Part shown: positions 12,441 to 22,889 of the stretch, piece by piece
Position numbering within the stretch: the stretch's first letter is position 1
Layout of the letters: every line of letters begins with the position of its first letter
From: Brachypterus glaber
Taxonomy: Eukaryota; Arthropoda; Insecta; Coleoptera; Kateretidae
Assembly (NCBI GenBank): GCA_958510825.1
Contig: OY294044.1
Span: 43,792,100-43,856,099 of the forward strand
DNA: 64,000 nucleotides
Reading direction: 5' to 3'
The notes under the pieces: generated by a model
Told to the model about the DNA's origin: nothing
Seen by the model: the letters and a program-made list of their open reading frames with translations, nothing else
Database searches by the model: none
Position numbers and translations under genes: made by a program

Positions 12441-12635
12441 TAAAGAACATCATTAAGGTCCGATTTAATTCCGCCCTGATTGATAATTTTTATTATTATG
12501 CTGGTAAATTTAACAAAAGAGTAAAGTATCTATTAACCTTGAATAAACCAATTACAAATTGCAATTTGAAAGTCAGATAATGCTAACAATCACTTTAACA
12601 GCAATAATATAATACGGGCTTTAATAAATACTTAC

Positions 12636-12882
12636 GTGTGCAATATCTAGGCTCATCCGTTGAATCTCCGCAATCGTTGATATTATTGCAATACCTGTTC
12701 AACGGTATGCATCTGTTATTGCCACAGGCAAACTCCGACACTTTGCATTTGCCACCCGAAGCCGACGTCACGGCGTCCGGTTCAAGCGTCACGACGCCTT
12801 TTACAGACGTAATCGCCGACGACAGCAAAAGAATTACCGATGTTGCCGCTATCGATGACCATGTGATGCCGTATGCTGTCAT
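12636..12882 (-). CDS. First coding exon of a secreted or membrane LDLa-CUB protein
   Basis: Seen: 82 codons plus one base, read from an ATG at 12882-12880. Residues 1-9 are polar, about 10-27 form a hydrophobic stretch (SSIAATSVILLLSSAITS) typical of a signal peptide, and residues 46-81 hold six cysteines (46, 53, 58, 65, 71, 81) spaced as one complete LDL-receptor class A module, with the calcium-binding acidic run DCGDSTDE. The exon ends at a strong donor (C|GTAAGT, intron from 12635) in phase 1. A stretched open frame reaches 12987, but its extra residues (FFFFLP) are the polypyrimidine tract of the upstream acceptor, so I start at the ATG after it. Known: LDLa modules bind calcium and ligands outside the cell. 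Inference: N-terminal part of a conserved insect LDLa-plus-CUB protein of uncertain function; I recall Drosophila CG32432 as similar but cannot check this. The exon is distinctly GC-richer than its surroundings. Confidence 0.9.
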
Positions 12883-12912
12883 CTGGAGATGGTACAGGTC
12901 TGGAAGAAAGAA
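12883..12912 (-). other. 3' splice site and short 5' UTR of the LDLa exon
   Basis: On the minus strand a T/C-rich run ends in CTTTCTTCCAG, with the AG at 12901-12900, followed by 17 bases (ACCTGTACCATCTCCAG) and then the ATG at 12882. The tract and AG make a good acceptor, so at least one upstream, probably non-coding, exon lies at higher coordinates. The 17 bases are also open in the ATG frame, so an upstream coding exon is not formally excluded, but the signal peptide argues that this ATG is the start. Confidence 0.75.
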
Positions 12913-13070
12913 AAAAAATATTGTAAAAGTTCTAACGCTTTTTTTTACAACACCCGTATATCTTAACATAGGCGCAAATGGCATCAAATTTCGAAGGGGG
13001 TTTAGGCCTAAGGTTTGCCTACAGTTATTTTTTATTAAATTTTAATTCTGTATAGATTCTTTCTAATTCT

Positions 13071-13099
13071 ATAATAATAATAATAATAATAATAATAAT
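13071..13099. repeat. (TAA)n microsatellite
   Basis: About nine to ten uninterrupted TAA/ATA units. Confidence 0.9.
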
Positions 13100-13420
13100 T
13101 TATTTGTCCTCTGAGATACACAAATCTATAGACACGTCAAAATACGAAATATAAAAAAAATATATAAAATAAAATATAAAATAAAATATATAAATTTGTG
13201 CCATGCTTCCTAATCGTCGGTCAATTTGTGGCGTTGCTACCAAAGATATCAAAATTTAATTTTTACCAGTCAATATGAACCTAATTACCTAAAATTTGAC
13301 CTAGACAAAAGTTTTCTACTCCTTTTTTTTTTTGTTTTTGAACTAGAGAATTTTTTAACAAAATATTTTCATATCAAAATATTTTAAAGATATATGTTTT
13401 TTTTCTTTATCTTATAATAG

Positions 13421-13509
13421 TTAACTTAATAAAATTCAACCCTCTCTTCTTAAAAATTTATTTATCTAGTGTAAATTTTTGAGAAGAGATGGTTGAATTT
13501 TATTAACTT
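13421..13509. repeat. Short imperfect hairpin
   Basis: TTAACTTAATAAAATTCAAC and CTCTCTTCTTAAAAATTTA on the left pair with TAAATTTTTGAGAAGAGA and GTTGAATTTTATTAACTT on the right, around a 10-base loop. Probably a small MITE. Confidence 0.6.
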
Positions 13510-14079
13510 TAAATTTGCTTTTCATAATGGTTAATTTTTCTATTTTATAATATTTAGTATTTTTTTACTAAAAACATTTCCATTTAAATTATTTTAATTT
13601 TATCCATTATAACTTAAAAAAGTTTGGAGCTAGAGACTTGAAATTTGGTTTGCAGCTGCAAAAGATTAAAGTGGAGAGGGTAAAAGGGGGGGTTGTTTTG
13701 GCCTTAGAATTTTTTATTATTAACAAAATTTTAAAACCACCTAAAAGGTAAATAAAAATTACACAAAAGATATTATTACCATTTTGTTCCACGATCCCCC
13801 TCTGCCCTCCAAAGTATAAAGATTGATTCTAGACATAATTTTTTTAATCTTAATAGATGAAGTACTTAAGTTTAAAAACCACCTAAACAGTGAAGTTTAA
13901 TGTTATATCATTTAGCTCTACTACAATTTAGAATAACACAGTAAGATTTAACATACGACCTTTTGCATTTTTAGTGACTATATTAATCAACAATTAATTT
14001 TACTTTTTTATAAGAAAGTACTCTCGCTCATTCGAAATGGATTTTTTTAACCAAATTTTTATAGTCGCATTCTACTACC

Positions 14080-14180
14080 AACGGGTGTTTTCATACCAAA
14101 TTTCAAGTCAATCGGATAAACCGTTCGGCAGTTATCGTGGAAGATTACAGACAGACAGATATCATCAGAATGGATATTAC
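14080..14180 (+). repeat. Non-LTR retrotransposon tail-like sequence
   Basis: TTTCATACCAAATTTCAAGT, CAATCGGATAAACCGTTCGG and GATTACAGACAGACAGATAT form the 'CCAAATTTCA.G..AATCGG..AACCGTT..' pattern common near the 3' ends of insect LINEs. No reverse transcriptase is found. Neighbouring 12910-14080 and 14180-15230 show only AT-rich sequence, a 25-bp palindrome at 14568-14595 and no gene. Confidence 0.45.
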
Positions 14181-15234
14181 CCTTATTTTCTCGATTTTGG
14201 ATGATTGCGCGATCAAACTGCTTTCCCTTGGTGGGGGTTGGGAAAGTAACACGTCAAAGGCGGACTATCTGTTTAGAAATTATTTAAATATATGAAAAAA
14301 ATGGGAGAAAGGAGGGTATCGTATTTTGGGCTAAATCACTTGCAACGATAGGACTTTACATGCAAAATTTTAGACCTTTTTACATCTCGGAACATACTTT
14401 AATTAATTATTTAAATTACCAATCTTGACATATGTCAGTGCAAGATTTGGCAACATTGCACCTAACGATGGTTCGTGTCAACTCTCATGTCATGTCAAAA
14501 TAAAAATAACTTCTTTTGTGGGGCCAAGGGCTGTGTAGTGATGTGTTGACTGCTCTTGACTGTAAAATACACATTGTGTATTACACAATGTGTATTGGAC
14601 TAGTTTTTCAGTAAGATTATCAAGTTATTTTTGAGGTATGTATTTATACCAATGATACTGTAAAGCAATCGAGCAGCCCCAGCATTATAGTATAACAACC
14701 TAAAGCCTGCAGTGGGACAGTGTGACCCCAGACTAGTAATTTAAGGTGGCTTTCAACCTGTTAAATACCTTTATTTCTATGAAAAAGTTTTAAGAGACTT
14801 TTAAGCTGTAGTGTTAAAGAAATACATTTAATTAATATTGTACAGTATTTTTATTATACATTCCAAATGTTATGTTGGTGTTCAGATAAACAAAAAAACT
14901 TCACTTTTTTAAGCTAAGATAGAGGCATTTAGCATGTTAGCATTTTTATCACGTTTACGGTAACACAAAAAATTTTAAACAATAATTATTTTGATCAAAA
15001 TTAACAAATAAACTTATTAAACACTTTTTCATTATTTGCACTTATTTTAAACAAAAAAAAATATTATTTAGCCCACAACTCACCTTTAAAACGATATCCT
15101 TCTTCACCACGGAGTTTTTTAAAATATATATTTTTTTGTAATTAGCATCCAAAAATCTAATAAAATCACCTTCCTACTTCAAGACAGGTTTCTTATCACA
15201 GGCCTGTTTAATAAAAAAAAAAGATAAAAAATCT

Positions 15235-15360
15235 ATGATCTGTTTCATCAAGCAAGATAGTAAATTAAAAATCACACAAAGATTTACTATTCAAACCTTT
15301 TGTAAAAATATTTGCTGTGCGATTTTTAATTTACTATCTTGCTTGAAAAAACTGACTATA
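15235..15360. mobile_element. Small MITE (T family), copy 1
   Basis: GATCTGTTTCATCAAGCAAG and ATAGTAAATTAAAAATC on the left are matched inverted by GATTTTTAATTTACTAT and CTTGCTTGAAAAAACTGA on the right, about 50-bp arms with a 30-base centre. A better copy is at 19820. Confidence 0.75.
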
Positions 15361-15765
15361 GGTCTCATTACCTTTAATTATCAGGTAATAATCAATACAA
15401 TGTTGTAAAATTTGGTTAGTGGGCTGTTATTAAATCATTGATATTCAGTGAATGGAAATAATGCCATGTTGTTAATATGATGTTTCTGACGTTAGCCATC
15501 TCAGATAATTAAACATAGTAACATCACAGTCTGTTTCAACTAGAAAACAGATTCAAAAAGACAGTTTTTTTTTTAAAAATTCGTTTATGGTGTATGCCTA
15601 CACCATAACCAATAAAGAACTTCTTAGAAAGTGCATTTATGTATATAAAAATGGTCATGTTGGGGTGAAACTGTTTTTTTCGATTTTTCAGCGAAATTAT
15701 TCTTTGGAGGACGGTTATAAGCAAACTTGTAGCTCTTGAAATTCTCTATAAGTTTATAAGTGCGA

Positions 15766-16035
15766 CTGTGTGACTATGCGACTGTGCGACTGCATGACTG
15801 CGTGACTCTGTGACTATGGCTGTGCGACTATGCAATTGTGCGACTGTGTAACTGTGAGACTGTGTGACTGTGTGACTTTGTGACTGGGTGACTGGGTGAC
15901 TGTGTGATTGTGTGACTGTGTGAATGTGTGACTGTGCGACTGTGCAACTGTGCGACTTTGCGACTTTGCGACTGTGAGACTGTGCGACTGTGCGACTGTG
16001 CAACTGTGTGACTGTGTGACTGTGTGACGGTGACG
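15766..16035. repeat. 8-bp minisatellite (GTGCGACT / GTGTGACT)n
   Basis: About 33 units of TGTGACTG-like octamers with variants GCGACTGT, GTAACTGT, GCGACTTT. It gives a frame without stops on the minus strand that translates to TVAQSHSHTVTQSHS-type low complexity in two frames; this is a property of the repeat, not a gene. Confidence 0.92.
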
Positions 16036-16587
16036 GTGACTACCCTTTAAATTACAGCCCTTGTGCATTTAATGAAATTTACATTTATTATTTTACTCTT
16101 ACTATTCCCCAATGGGAACACGATGCAATATAGGGTTAACTCGTACTTATAGGATTAGTTATTATTGCCTATTGCCAATTATCGCTCAATTTCTCAATTA
16201 ACAATAGCTATCGAAAGACACAGTGACATGGCTTCAAATGCGTGCCCAATAATTTACAGTTAACCGCTGTGAACAACATGTGTAGGCTCGCCTACATCCT
16301 GATGAGGTTTGTCGTTTATTTATTTACTACTAAAATAGTTATAGTTATAATTAGTAGTATGTTTGGTCTATTTAAGAGACAGGATTATGAATGGTTAACC
16401 CATGTCATTAACACAGAACTAAATATGAATTTTACCAATTAAATGTCAGAATTATTTGACACAAGTGGAATAGCCACTAAATAATGCAAAAAAAAAGCTA
16501 GTGACTTTTTGTCACACAATGCTTATTCGCTATTTATTACGTTGCTTGATAAATTCATATACACGGCTTAGGAATAATAGTATATTA

Positions 16588-16676
16588 AAGTACTAGTTTC
16601 ATAACATACGTTTTTAGCGCACGAGTACAAGTTTGGACTTTGAGCTAAAAACGTGTTATGAAACGAGTGCTTTACA
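16588..16676. mobile_element. Hairpin MITE TTTCATAACA...TGTTATGAAA
   Basis: AGTACTAGTTTCATAACATA and CGTTTTTAGCGCACGAGT are mirrored by GAGCTAAAAACGTGTTATGA and AACGAGTGCTTT. The centre contains GTTTGGACTTT at 16631. A similar layout with different sequence occurs at 48995-49110. Confidence 0.6.
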
Positions 16677-17389
16677 CAATTTTTTCTATTTTGCTCTAAA
16701 ATTTAAAAAAACTTATATTTAAATTGATGGCTGATTTAGGGATTTTTGTTTTGGATTGGCATTACAGTTTACACCATGTTTAAAATTCTAAGAACAAATG
16801 ATATTTTGATATATTTTATAGTCATCTCTTCTCTTTTTTACTGCAATTAACCAAGCCACAATTTTAACATAAAAATAACCTAAACACAACATTTTGTAGA
16901 AAATTCAACTTTAAAGGGACATTGACATTCGCACGGAAAACGTCAAGCGATAGGCCAGGTCTGTTGCCAACCCAAAAGAACAAAAAGTACAGACCTCTTA
17001 TAGGCCTATAATAACACGCAGAATGCGTGTGATTATGAGCTTATAAGAGTCGCAAAATAGAAAAAAAAATAATAACATGACATGTGTTGCATTTTGTCAC
17101 ACACAGGGCTGAGTAAGGAGCCGTTGTGCGTCAATAACACATCACACGGCAGTTAAAGTGTTAAATTAGTTTAGTGATTGACTAAATCAACCTTTAGTGT
17201 CTATTGCTTATTTATCTGAATAGGGATTAGATAGAATGGAGATTAGTGAGACTGACTCACTGATGGTGGAGTTGCATCAGTCCTGAACTGTTGGGCACTA
17301 CGGTGTTTCAAAAAATACCGATTTTTGAAATATAAACAAAAGTTGCTCCTTGGTAAAAACGATGGCAGTTCAAAAGGGATCAAAATCAA

Positions 17390-17651
17390 TTAATTTTTAG
17401 AGAAGACTTTGGATACAACGTTATTGTACATAGAATTGAGAATATTTTTAAGGATAAAATAGTTTTCTCCGTTTCGTTTAAAACCATATTTCACCTCATA
17501 TTTCATATGTGAATCTGTAATAAACCTAATAATAGATACATTCACATTCGCGTCAAAAGTGCTTTGCATAAATTTGAATACATTCAATTGTCCTTTCAGT
17601 AGTGCCAACCTATTAGTGCTAATATCCAATTCTACATTGTTGAGCTGTCGT
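17390..17651 (-). pseudogene. Unrecognised coding-like fragment cut by a 609-bp repeat
   Basis: On the minus strand the frame LRQLNNVELDISTNRLALLKG ... FMQSTFDANVNVSIIRF ... KYEVKYGFKRNGENYFIL ... VFSKN-stop is open for about 87 codons and looks like real protein (few low-complexity runs, mixed charges). The side that should hold the N-terminus is replaced at 17652 by the 609-bp tandem repeat, so if it was ever a gene it is truncated. I do not recognise the family. It could also be a chance frame. Confidence 0.3.
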
Positions 17652-18869
17652 AACTATAACTGACTGCGTATGGTATCACGTGGTCGGTGGACTGTAATGG
17701 AATGAATTACATGTTGATAACGTTCATCATTACCCAGATAGAAAAAGTGTATACACAGTAAAATTGCAGTATAAAGTTAAATATTAGCAACTGGAAAATT
17801 ATAAATCTAAAGCCGAGCACAGTTTACTAGATTTAAATAATTAGATTATCCCATCAAATTGTTTAACACGTTGACTGCTTGAGCGAAAAAAACAGTTTTT
17901 CTTTCAGTGAAAAGTAAATCTCCGGGACCGGTAGCATGGCATCATCATAAGGCAGTATCGGTAACTGGGGATCGATAGACAAACTGTCAACCAGTGCCAC
18001 CTAATTTTGTTTTTTTTTAAGCAACATTCAAGCACTATTGCAGGAATTTGTAAATTTACACATTTATACATTCCATATATTCAATATCGGTCTCAGGGGA
18101 CCGATCTTGAAGTCAACGTCAACAAAAAGTTAGGGGCTGGAGCCTATAATATTACTAAGTAAAAATCTTTAAGCTGCTTTTATAGTCCCAAAATTAGTTT
18201 GGGAATAAAAAGTGTCAAACTAATTAAGGGACCCTACTAATATCTATCACAAAAAGTCCAAACTATAACTGACTGCGTATGGTATCACGTGGTCTGTGGA
18301 CTGTAATGGAATGAATTACATGTTGATAACGTTCATCATTACCCAGATAGAAAAAGTGTATATACCGTGAAATTGCAGTATAAAGTTAAATATTAGCAAC
18401 TGGAAAATTATAAATCTAAAGCCGAGCACAGTTTACTAGATTTAAATAATTAGATTATCCCATCAAATTGTTTAACACGTTGACTGCTTGAGCGAAAAAA
18501 GCAGATTTTCTTTCAGTAAAAAGTAAATCTTCGGGGACCGGTAACATGGCATCATCATAAGGCAGTATCGGTCACTGGGGATCGATAGACAAACTGTCAA
18601 CCAGTGCCACCTAATTTTGTTTTTTTTTAAGCAACATTCAAGCACTATTGCAGGAATTTGTAAATTTACACATTTATACATTCCATATATTCAATATGGG
18701 TCTCAGGGGACCGATCTTGAAGTCAACGTCAACAAAAAGTTACGGGCTGGAGCCTATAATATTACTAAGTAAAAATCTTTAAGCTGCTTTTATAGTCCCA
18801 AAATTAGTTTGGGAATAAAAACTGTCAAACTAATTAAGGGACCCTACTGCTATCTATCATGATAGATAG
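17652..18869 (+). repeat. 609-bp tandem repeat, two copies
   Basis: Unit 1 17652-18260, unit 2 18261-18869, both starting AACTATAACTGACTGCGTAT. They are about 97-98% alike by eye (CGGTGG/CTGTGG, ACACAG/ATACCG differ). Each holds TTTAACACGTTGACTGCTTG, a GATCGATAGAC block and ends GGGACCCTACT. No ORF fits both. AAAAAGTCCAAAC straddles the junction at 18251-18263. Unit 1 abruptly replaces the upstream half of the frame at 17390. Confidence 0.9.
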
Positions 18870-18892
18870 CATGCATAAGAGTAATCTGCAAA

Positions 18893-19505
18893 GTTTACAG
18901 ATAAAAATGACAAAATCACACAATAAGTTATGTAAAATTTCACATAACTTATTGCTATGTTTTTAAAATTTACATAATATAATATATTATAATGTATCTT
19001 TACAAAGGGAACGTTCAAGTATCACGTAACTCAAATTGTAACAAAATTCATACACTTCATATCCGGTTCTCGCGTTTTTATAGATTATAGAGATTTCATA
19101 TTTTGGCTACCCCCCTAATAGGGTAATAGGGGTGTGTTAGGGGGGTAGCCAAACTATGAAATCTCTACAGCCTTAAATAACGCTAGAACCAAGGTATGAA
19201 GTGTATGAATTTTGGTACATTTTGAGTTACGTAATACTTGAACGTTCTCATAGCTTATTATGTAATTTTTAAGTTTCACATAATATATTATGTATTTTTA
19301 TATAATATATTATGTAGCCAAACTATGAAATCTCTACAGCCTTAAATAACGCTAGAACCAAGGTATGAAGTGTATGAATTTTGGTACATTTTGAGTTACG
19401 TAATACTTGAACGTTCCCATAGCTTATTATGTAATTTTTAAGTTTCACATAATATATTATGTATTTTTATATAATATATTATGTAATTTTTGGCGTGCTT
19501 TATTC
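18893..19505. mobile_element. Element made of short AT palindromes with a 100-bp hairpin
   Basis: AATAAGTTATGTAAAATTTC, CACATAACTTATTG and TAATATATTATGTA modules recur. 19009-19110 (AACGTTCAAGTATCACGTAA ... TTTGGCTACCCCC) pairs with 19141-19246 (GGGGGTAGCCAAAC ... ACTTGAACGTTC). The right arm plus its AT tail is then tandemly duplicated with a 169-bp period (19145 and 19314). Related modules occur at 35541-35745. Confidence 0.7.
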
Positions 19506-19510
19506 ACAGA

Positions 19511-19765
19511 ACATAACGTAGGTAAGAATATTGCCAAGGTTAAGTTGTGTGATTTTTAAGAATATCTTCTGTAAAATGTTATTTAACAGAAATTTTTACA
19601 GCATATATTCCGTAAAATATTATTTCACATAAATTTTTACAGAATATATTCTGTAAAATTTTATTTCACATAAATGTTTACAGAATATGTTCCGTAGAAT
19701 ATTATTTTACATAACTTATTATGAAATTATACAGAATATGTTCTGGAAAACTCACATAACGTTGG
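19511..19765. mobile_element. Fold-back repeat GTAAGAATATTGCCAA, copy 1
   Basis: Left end GTAAGAATATTGCCAAGGTT, AAGTTGTGTGA; right end TCACATAACGTTGGCAAT. Between are three or four palindromic modules of the type TTTACAGAATATATTCTGTAAA spaced about 60 bases. Same family as 35321-35540. Confidence 0.65.
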
Positions 19766-19819
19766 CAATCATTCATATATTTTTATCAGTGCATAATGAT
19801 TGCTTACTAATACGTTACT

Positions 19820-20025
19820 ATGGTCTGTTTTTTCAAGCAAGATAGTAAACTAAAAATCGCACAGTAAATATTTTTACAACAGGTTTGAATAGTATATGTT
19901 TGTGTATAGAATATAGTTATGTTTTATAAAATAAACTACGCAGTATATTCGTATATTACAATCTATTTTAAAAATATTCACTATGCAATTTTTAATTTAC
20001 TATCTTGCTTGATGAAACAGACCAT
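19820..20025. mobile_element. MITE (T family), copy 2
   Basis: TATGGTCTGTTTTTTCAAGC, AAGATAGTAAACTAAAAATC against GATTTTTAATTTACTATCTT, GCTTGATGAAACAGACCATA: about 45-bp TIRs, flanked by TA, non-coding. Confidence 0.8.
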
Positions 20026-20529
20026 ATGACAAAGGCCTGTTGCACCCATTTACTGGGATAGAACTGTATTTTTTACTTTTACATTTATTTACAATTTTGG
20101 CGAAGGCGCATGGCACCGTACACAAGTTAACTTGAGTGTTCTCAATTGTGATAAATACACACAGTGAAAAAAACATCAAAAGATGCACCAACCACGTACA
20201 GCGGCGTGCATATGGTATTAAGTGTGCCCATCTTCGCTGCTCTGAACAAGAAGAACGAGTTTTACAGACGTTTTTCTTCTTCTGGCTTAACTGTACAGAA
20301 AAAAATACATAACTAAACGTTGGCAGAGAACCGACCTACGTTAAGTCGTGTAAAAATTACATAATAAAACGTGTAATATACATATTATTTTATAAAAGAC
20401 TTTTACATTATTGATCATGAATCATGATCATGTATAATAGGGTGATTCAAAACAAAAAAGTTGGATTTTTTTGCTGCTCATGGTGGATAAAGCTCATCTT
20501 GATAACAATATCCCACAAAAAAATATATA

Positions 20530-21657
20530 TACAGGGTGATCAATAATTGCCATGCCAAATTTTAAAAGGTGATTCTACATCCAAAAATTGCAAAAAAAAG
20601 TGCCTATAAAGATTTGTCCGGAAATGAGCCCTAAGGGAGATACGGCCCTTTAAAATTGTTATAAAAATAAGGTTTTTAATTGATAACTCTGGTAAGGGTA
20701 AGCTAGAGTGACAAGCCTTTGCATTTATACTCGTATTAATAAAGGCAATAAGTTTATGTTAATTTATTTTTTGAGTTAACCAGATGGACAAAATATGTGG
20801 GGTTTAACACATTTTTGGCCCAAATTTTTGTATGTGTATTTTTTTGGGTTTTTTGTAAACAATATAGATTCCTTGAGTAAAAATAGATAAAAAATGTCAT
20901 ATAGTGTAACACTGTAGGAGCAACCGTTTAAAAAAAATGCAATTAAGAGGAAGTAACATTTTTTGCCACCAAAAACGTTACTTTTTAATAGGCTATTACT
21001 CCTTTAATATTAAATTTAGGTGTTTTGGTGAAGAATACCTTTTTTCTCAGTTTTAAATGAAAAATGACCCTGCAGCATTAAAATGTTATTGATGCTTTTT
21101 TTTTGTTCTCCATTCAATATGTCATCTTCGAAGGGTGTAGCTCCATTACACGGAAAGAAATTAGTGGGCTCTGCGCTATACATTATAAGATATTTGGTAA
21201 CAGTGGCAAATTATAGTGATTTAAGCTATAGATTATAAGGGACACAATAACTAATAATGTTAAAAATAAATTGGAAACGATTATATATATTACAGACACG
21301 ATTATATTTATTACAGGCACTATTATAAATTTACAGAAATTTTAATATATTATAAAAATTCTTAGCACGGACAATAATTAAATCTATTTAAGCTATAAAT
21401 GCCATACTATTTGTTATATTTTATTATTCACTAAACAATTAAAGTATTTCATATAAATTTTTACACTGACTGCCATAATTGTAAGAGAAAGCCTTGTATT
21501 TATATAATAAGCGATTATAATTTGCTTGGTATGTGTGTTATAGCGCTCCTAGCTATAATTTTTTTTTCCGTGTAGGGCTCATTTCCGGACTAACCTTTAT
21601 AAAAACATTTTTTCATATTTTTAAATTTTGGCATGGCAGTTACTGATCACCCTGTAT
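20530..21657. mobile_element. TACAGGGTGATCA MITE inserted in the outer element
   Basis: Left TACAGGGTGATCAATAATTG, CCATGCCAAATTTTAAAA; right TTTAAATTTTGGCATGGCAG, TTACTGATCACCCTGTA; flanked by TATA on both sides. GTCCGGAAATGAGCCCTA and GGGCTCATTTCCGGAC pair further in. TA-flanked CAGGGTG ends suggest mobilisation by a Tc1/mariner-type transposase. Confidence 0.8.
21147..21574. mobile_element. TACACGGAAA element inserted in the CAGGGTG MITE
   Basis: TACACGGAAAGAAATTA at the left and TAATTTTTTTTTCCGTGTA at the right, with TA duplicated (element CACGGAAA...TTTCCGTG). It splits the inner inverted match of the host MITE (GCTCCAT | GGGCTCATTTCCGG), so it is the youngest layer. AT-rich, non-coding. 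Confidence 0.7.
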
Positions 21658-22889
21658 ATATTGGAGTATATTTACCAGTCACGAAGTTGCAAGTTTTTAC
21701 ATCTTATCCACGGTGCACCGCGGTGGGTTTGAAGTAATTTTAACTAAAATGCTCGCTACCTTAAAAATCCCTATTTAGGGATCGAATGTAAGTAAAAATA
21801 CAATAATAAAAATAATCGCTTGACGCAATTTTTTTTAATGGGGATATAAAACTTGAAATTATGAAGCAAAAAATTTTGCGTTTCCTCAAATTAACTGAAA
21901 ATTTCAGAATATAGTCTTTACATACTAGGTATAAAAATTAACATCCCAAAAAATCGTGTTTTTTACTCACTCTTGATAATTTTGGAAGTCTCAACGAATA
22001 CTCTGTGGTTTTATTTTATATTTTCCTTTTTCAGTAAGTGACGAATTTATTTTAATTGTTTGACTATTATCTTCCTATAGGTTATAAATGAAGGTAAAAA
22101 TAGGTTTGTTTCAAACATTTTTAACTTAGTTTATATAAAATAAAATGTACTTTAAGAAAAATATACTAGAAACTTAATACCCATAAGGAAAAATGAAAAC
22201 TGTGAAGATTTTTTTATTATTTTAAGTATAAAAAGTATAATTTTTATATTTACATAAATTATTGTAGGTAGCTGAACAGTAACATTGTTAAAATACCTCA
22301 ATTCAGGTCCTATCAATGACTATAAACAATAAACTAAACTAAACTAACTAATGTTGCTAATTTTTTCTCATCATAACTTTCGATTATAAAAATTAAAAAA
22401 GCAAACTGTAAATCATTTAATGCTCTTTAATTCTTGTAATAAGAAATTTTTGAACAATATTAACCGTTACGACAAAATTATTAAGAGTATGTAAAAAAAA
22501 ACACGATTTTTTGGGATTTATGTCCTTGTTTGAGTTGTCAATAAAACGAAATTAAGTTGATTTTTATATAACAACTTAAGCAGTATATAAGGATTATATT
22601 CTGAAAATTTCAGGTCATTTGAGGAAACGCTTAATTGTTTTGCTTCATAAGTTTTTCGGATTATTTCCCCATTAAAAAAAAAATTGGGTAAAGCAATTAT
22701 TTTTATTTTTAAATTTTAATTAAAATCACTTCAAAGCCACGGTGGATAAGATGCCAAAACTTGCACCCTCCTGAGGGAGTGGTAAATATAATCCAATATG
22801 TTTTATTTTTTGTGGGATATTTAATCATCAAAATGGGCTTTATCCCCCAGCGAAAAATACCAACTTTTTATTTTGAATAATAAATACAC

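Larger units (their letters stand above)
1024..12635 (-). other. 11.6-kb intron of the LDLa-CUB gene, filled with repeats
   Basis: The donor at 12635 and the acceptor at 1024 bound it, with matching phase 1. It contains two X-family elements plus a truncated third, a 398-bp tandem duplication, a 2603-bp tandem duplication carrying a fold-back element, and a 1.14-kb TIR element near its 5' end. Between about 1600 and 3870 I see only AT-rich sequence with no recognisable gene or repeat unit. Much of the length appears to come from repeat insertion and duplication. Confidence 0.8.
20442..22886. mobile_element. Outer fold-back element of a three-level nest
   Basis: Left arm 20442-20529 continues at 21658 after an insertion: TTCAAAACAAAAAAGTTGG, GGATAAAGCTCATCTTGA, TATCCCACAAAAAA, then TTGGAGTATATTTACCA, CATCTTATCCACGG, TTGAAGTAATTTTAACT. 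The right arm (22490-22886) is the reverse: AAATCACTTCAAAGCCAC, GGATAAGATGCC, GGTAAATATAATCCAATAT, TTTTTGTGGGATATT, GGGCTTTATCC, CCAACTTTTTATTTTGAA. Inner parts (AAAAATCGTGTTTTTTAC near 21950 and AAAAACACGATTTTTTGG near 22500) also pair. No ORF. Confidence 0.75.

Noticed and set aside
12883..12987. N-terminal extension of the LDLa frame to 12987
   Set aside because: The extra residues include the polypyrimidine tract of a good acceptor, and the downstream ATG is followed by a signal peptide.
12638..13045. 135-codon plus-strand open frame
   Set aside because: It is the antisense of the LDLa exon plus its acceptor region; the minus strand has the six-cysteine module, signal peptide and splice sites.
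15746..16068. Two overlapping minus-strand frames rich in TVAQSHS
   Set aside because: Translation of the 8-bp minisatellite, in two frames at once.
17871..17895. TTAACACGTTGACTGC as a piggyBac-type terminus
   Set aside because: It suggests a TTAA-bordered end, but I could not find a matching inverted end or TTAA at the other side within the 609-bp unit.
19145..19482. CRISPR-like or attachment-site repeats
   Set aside because: Simple 169-bp tandem duplication in a eukaryotic AT-rich element; no spacer-repeat pattern.
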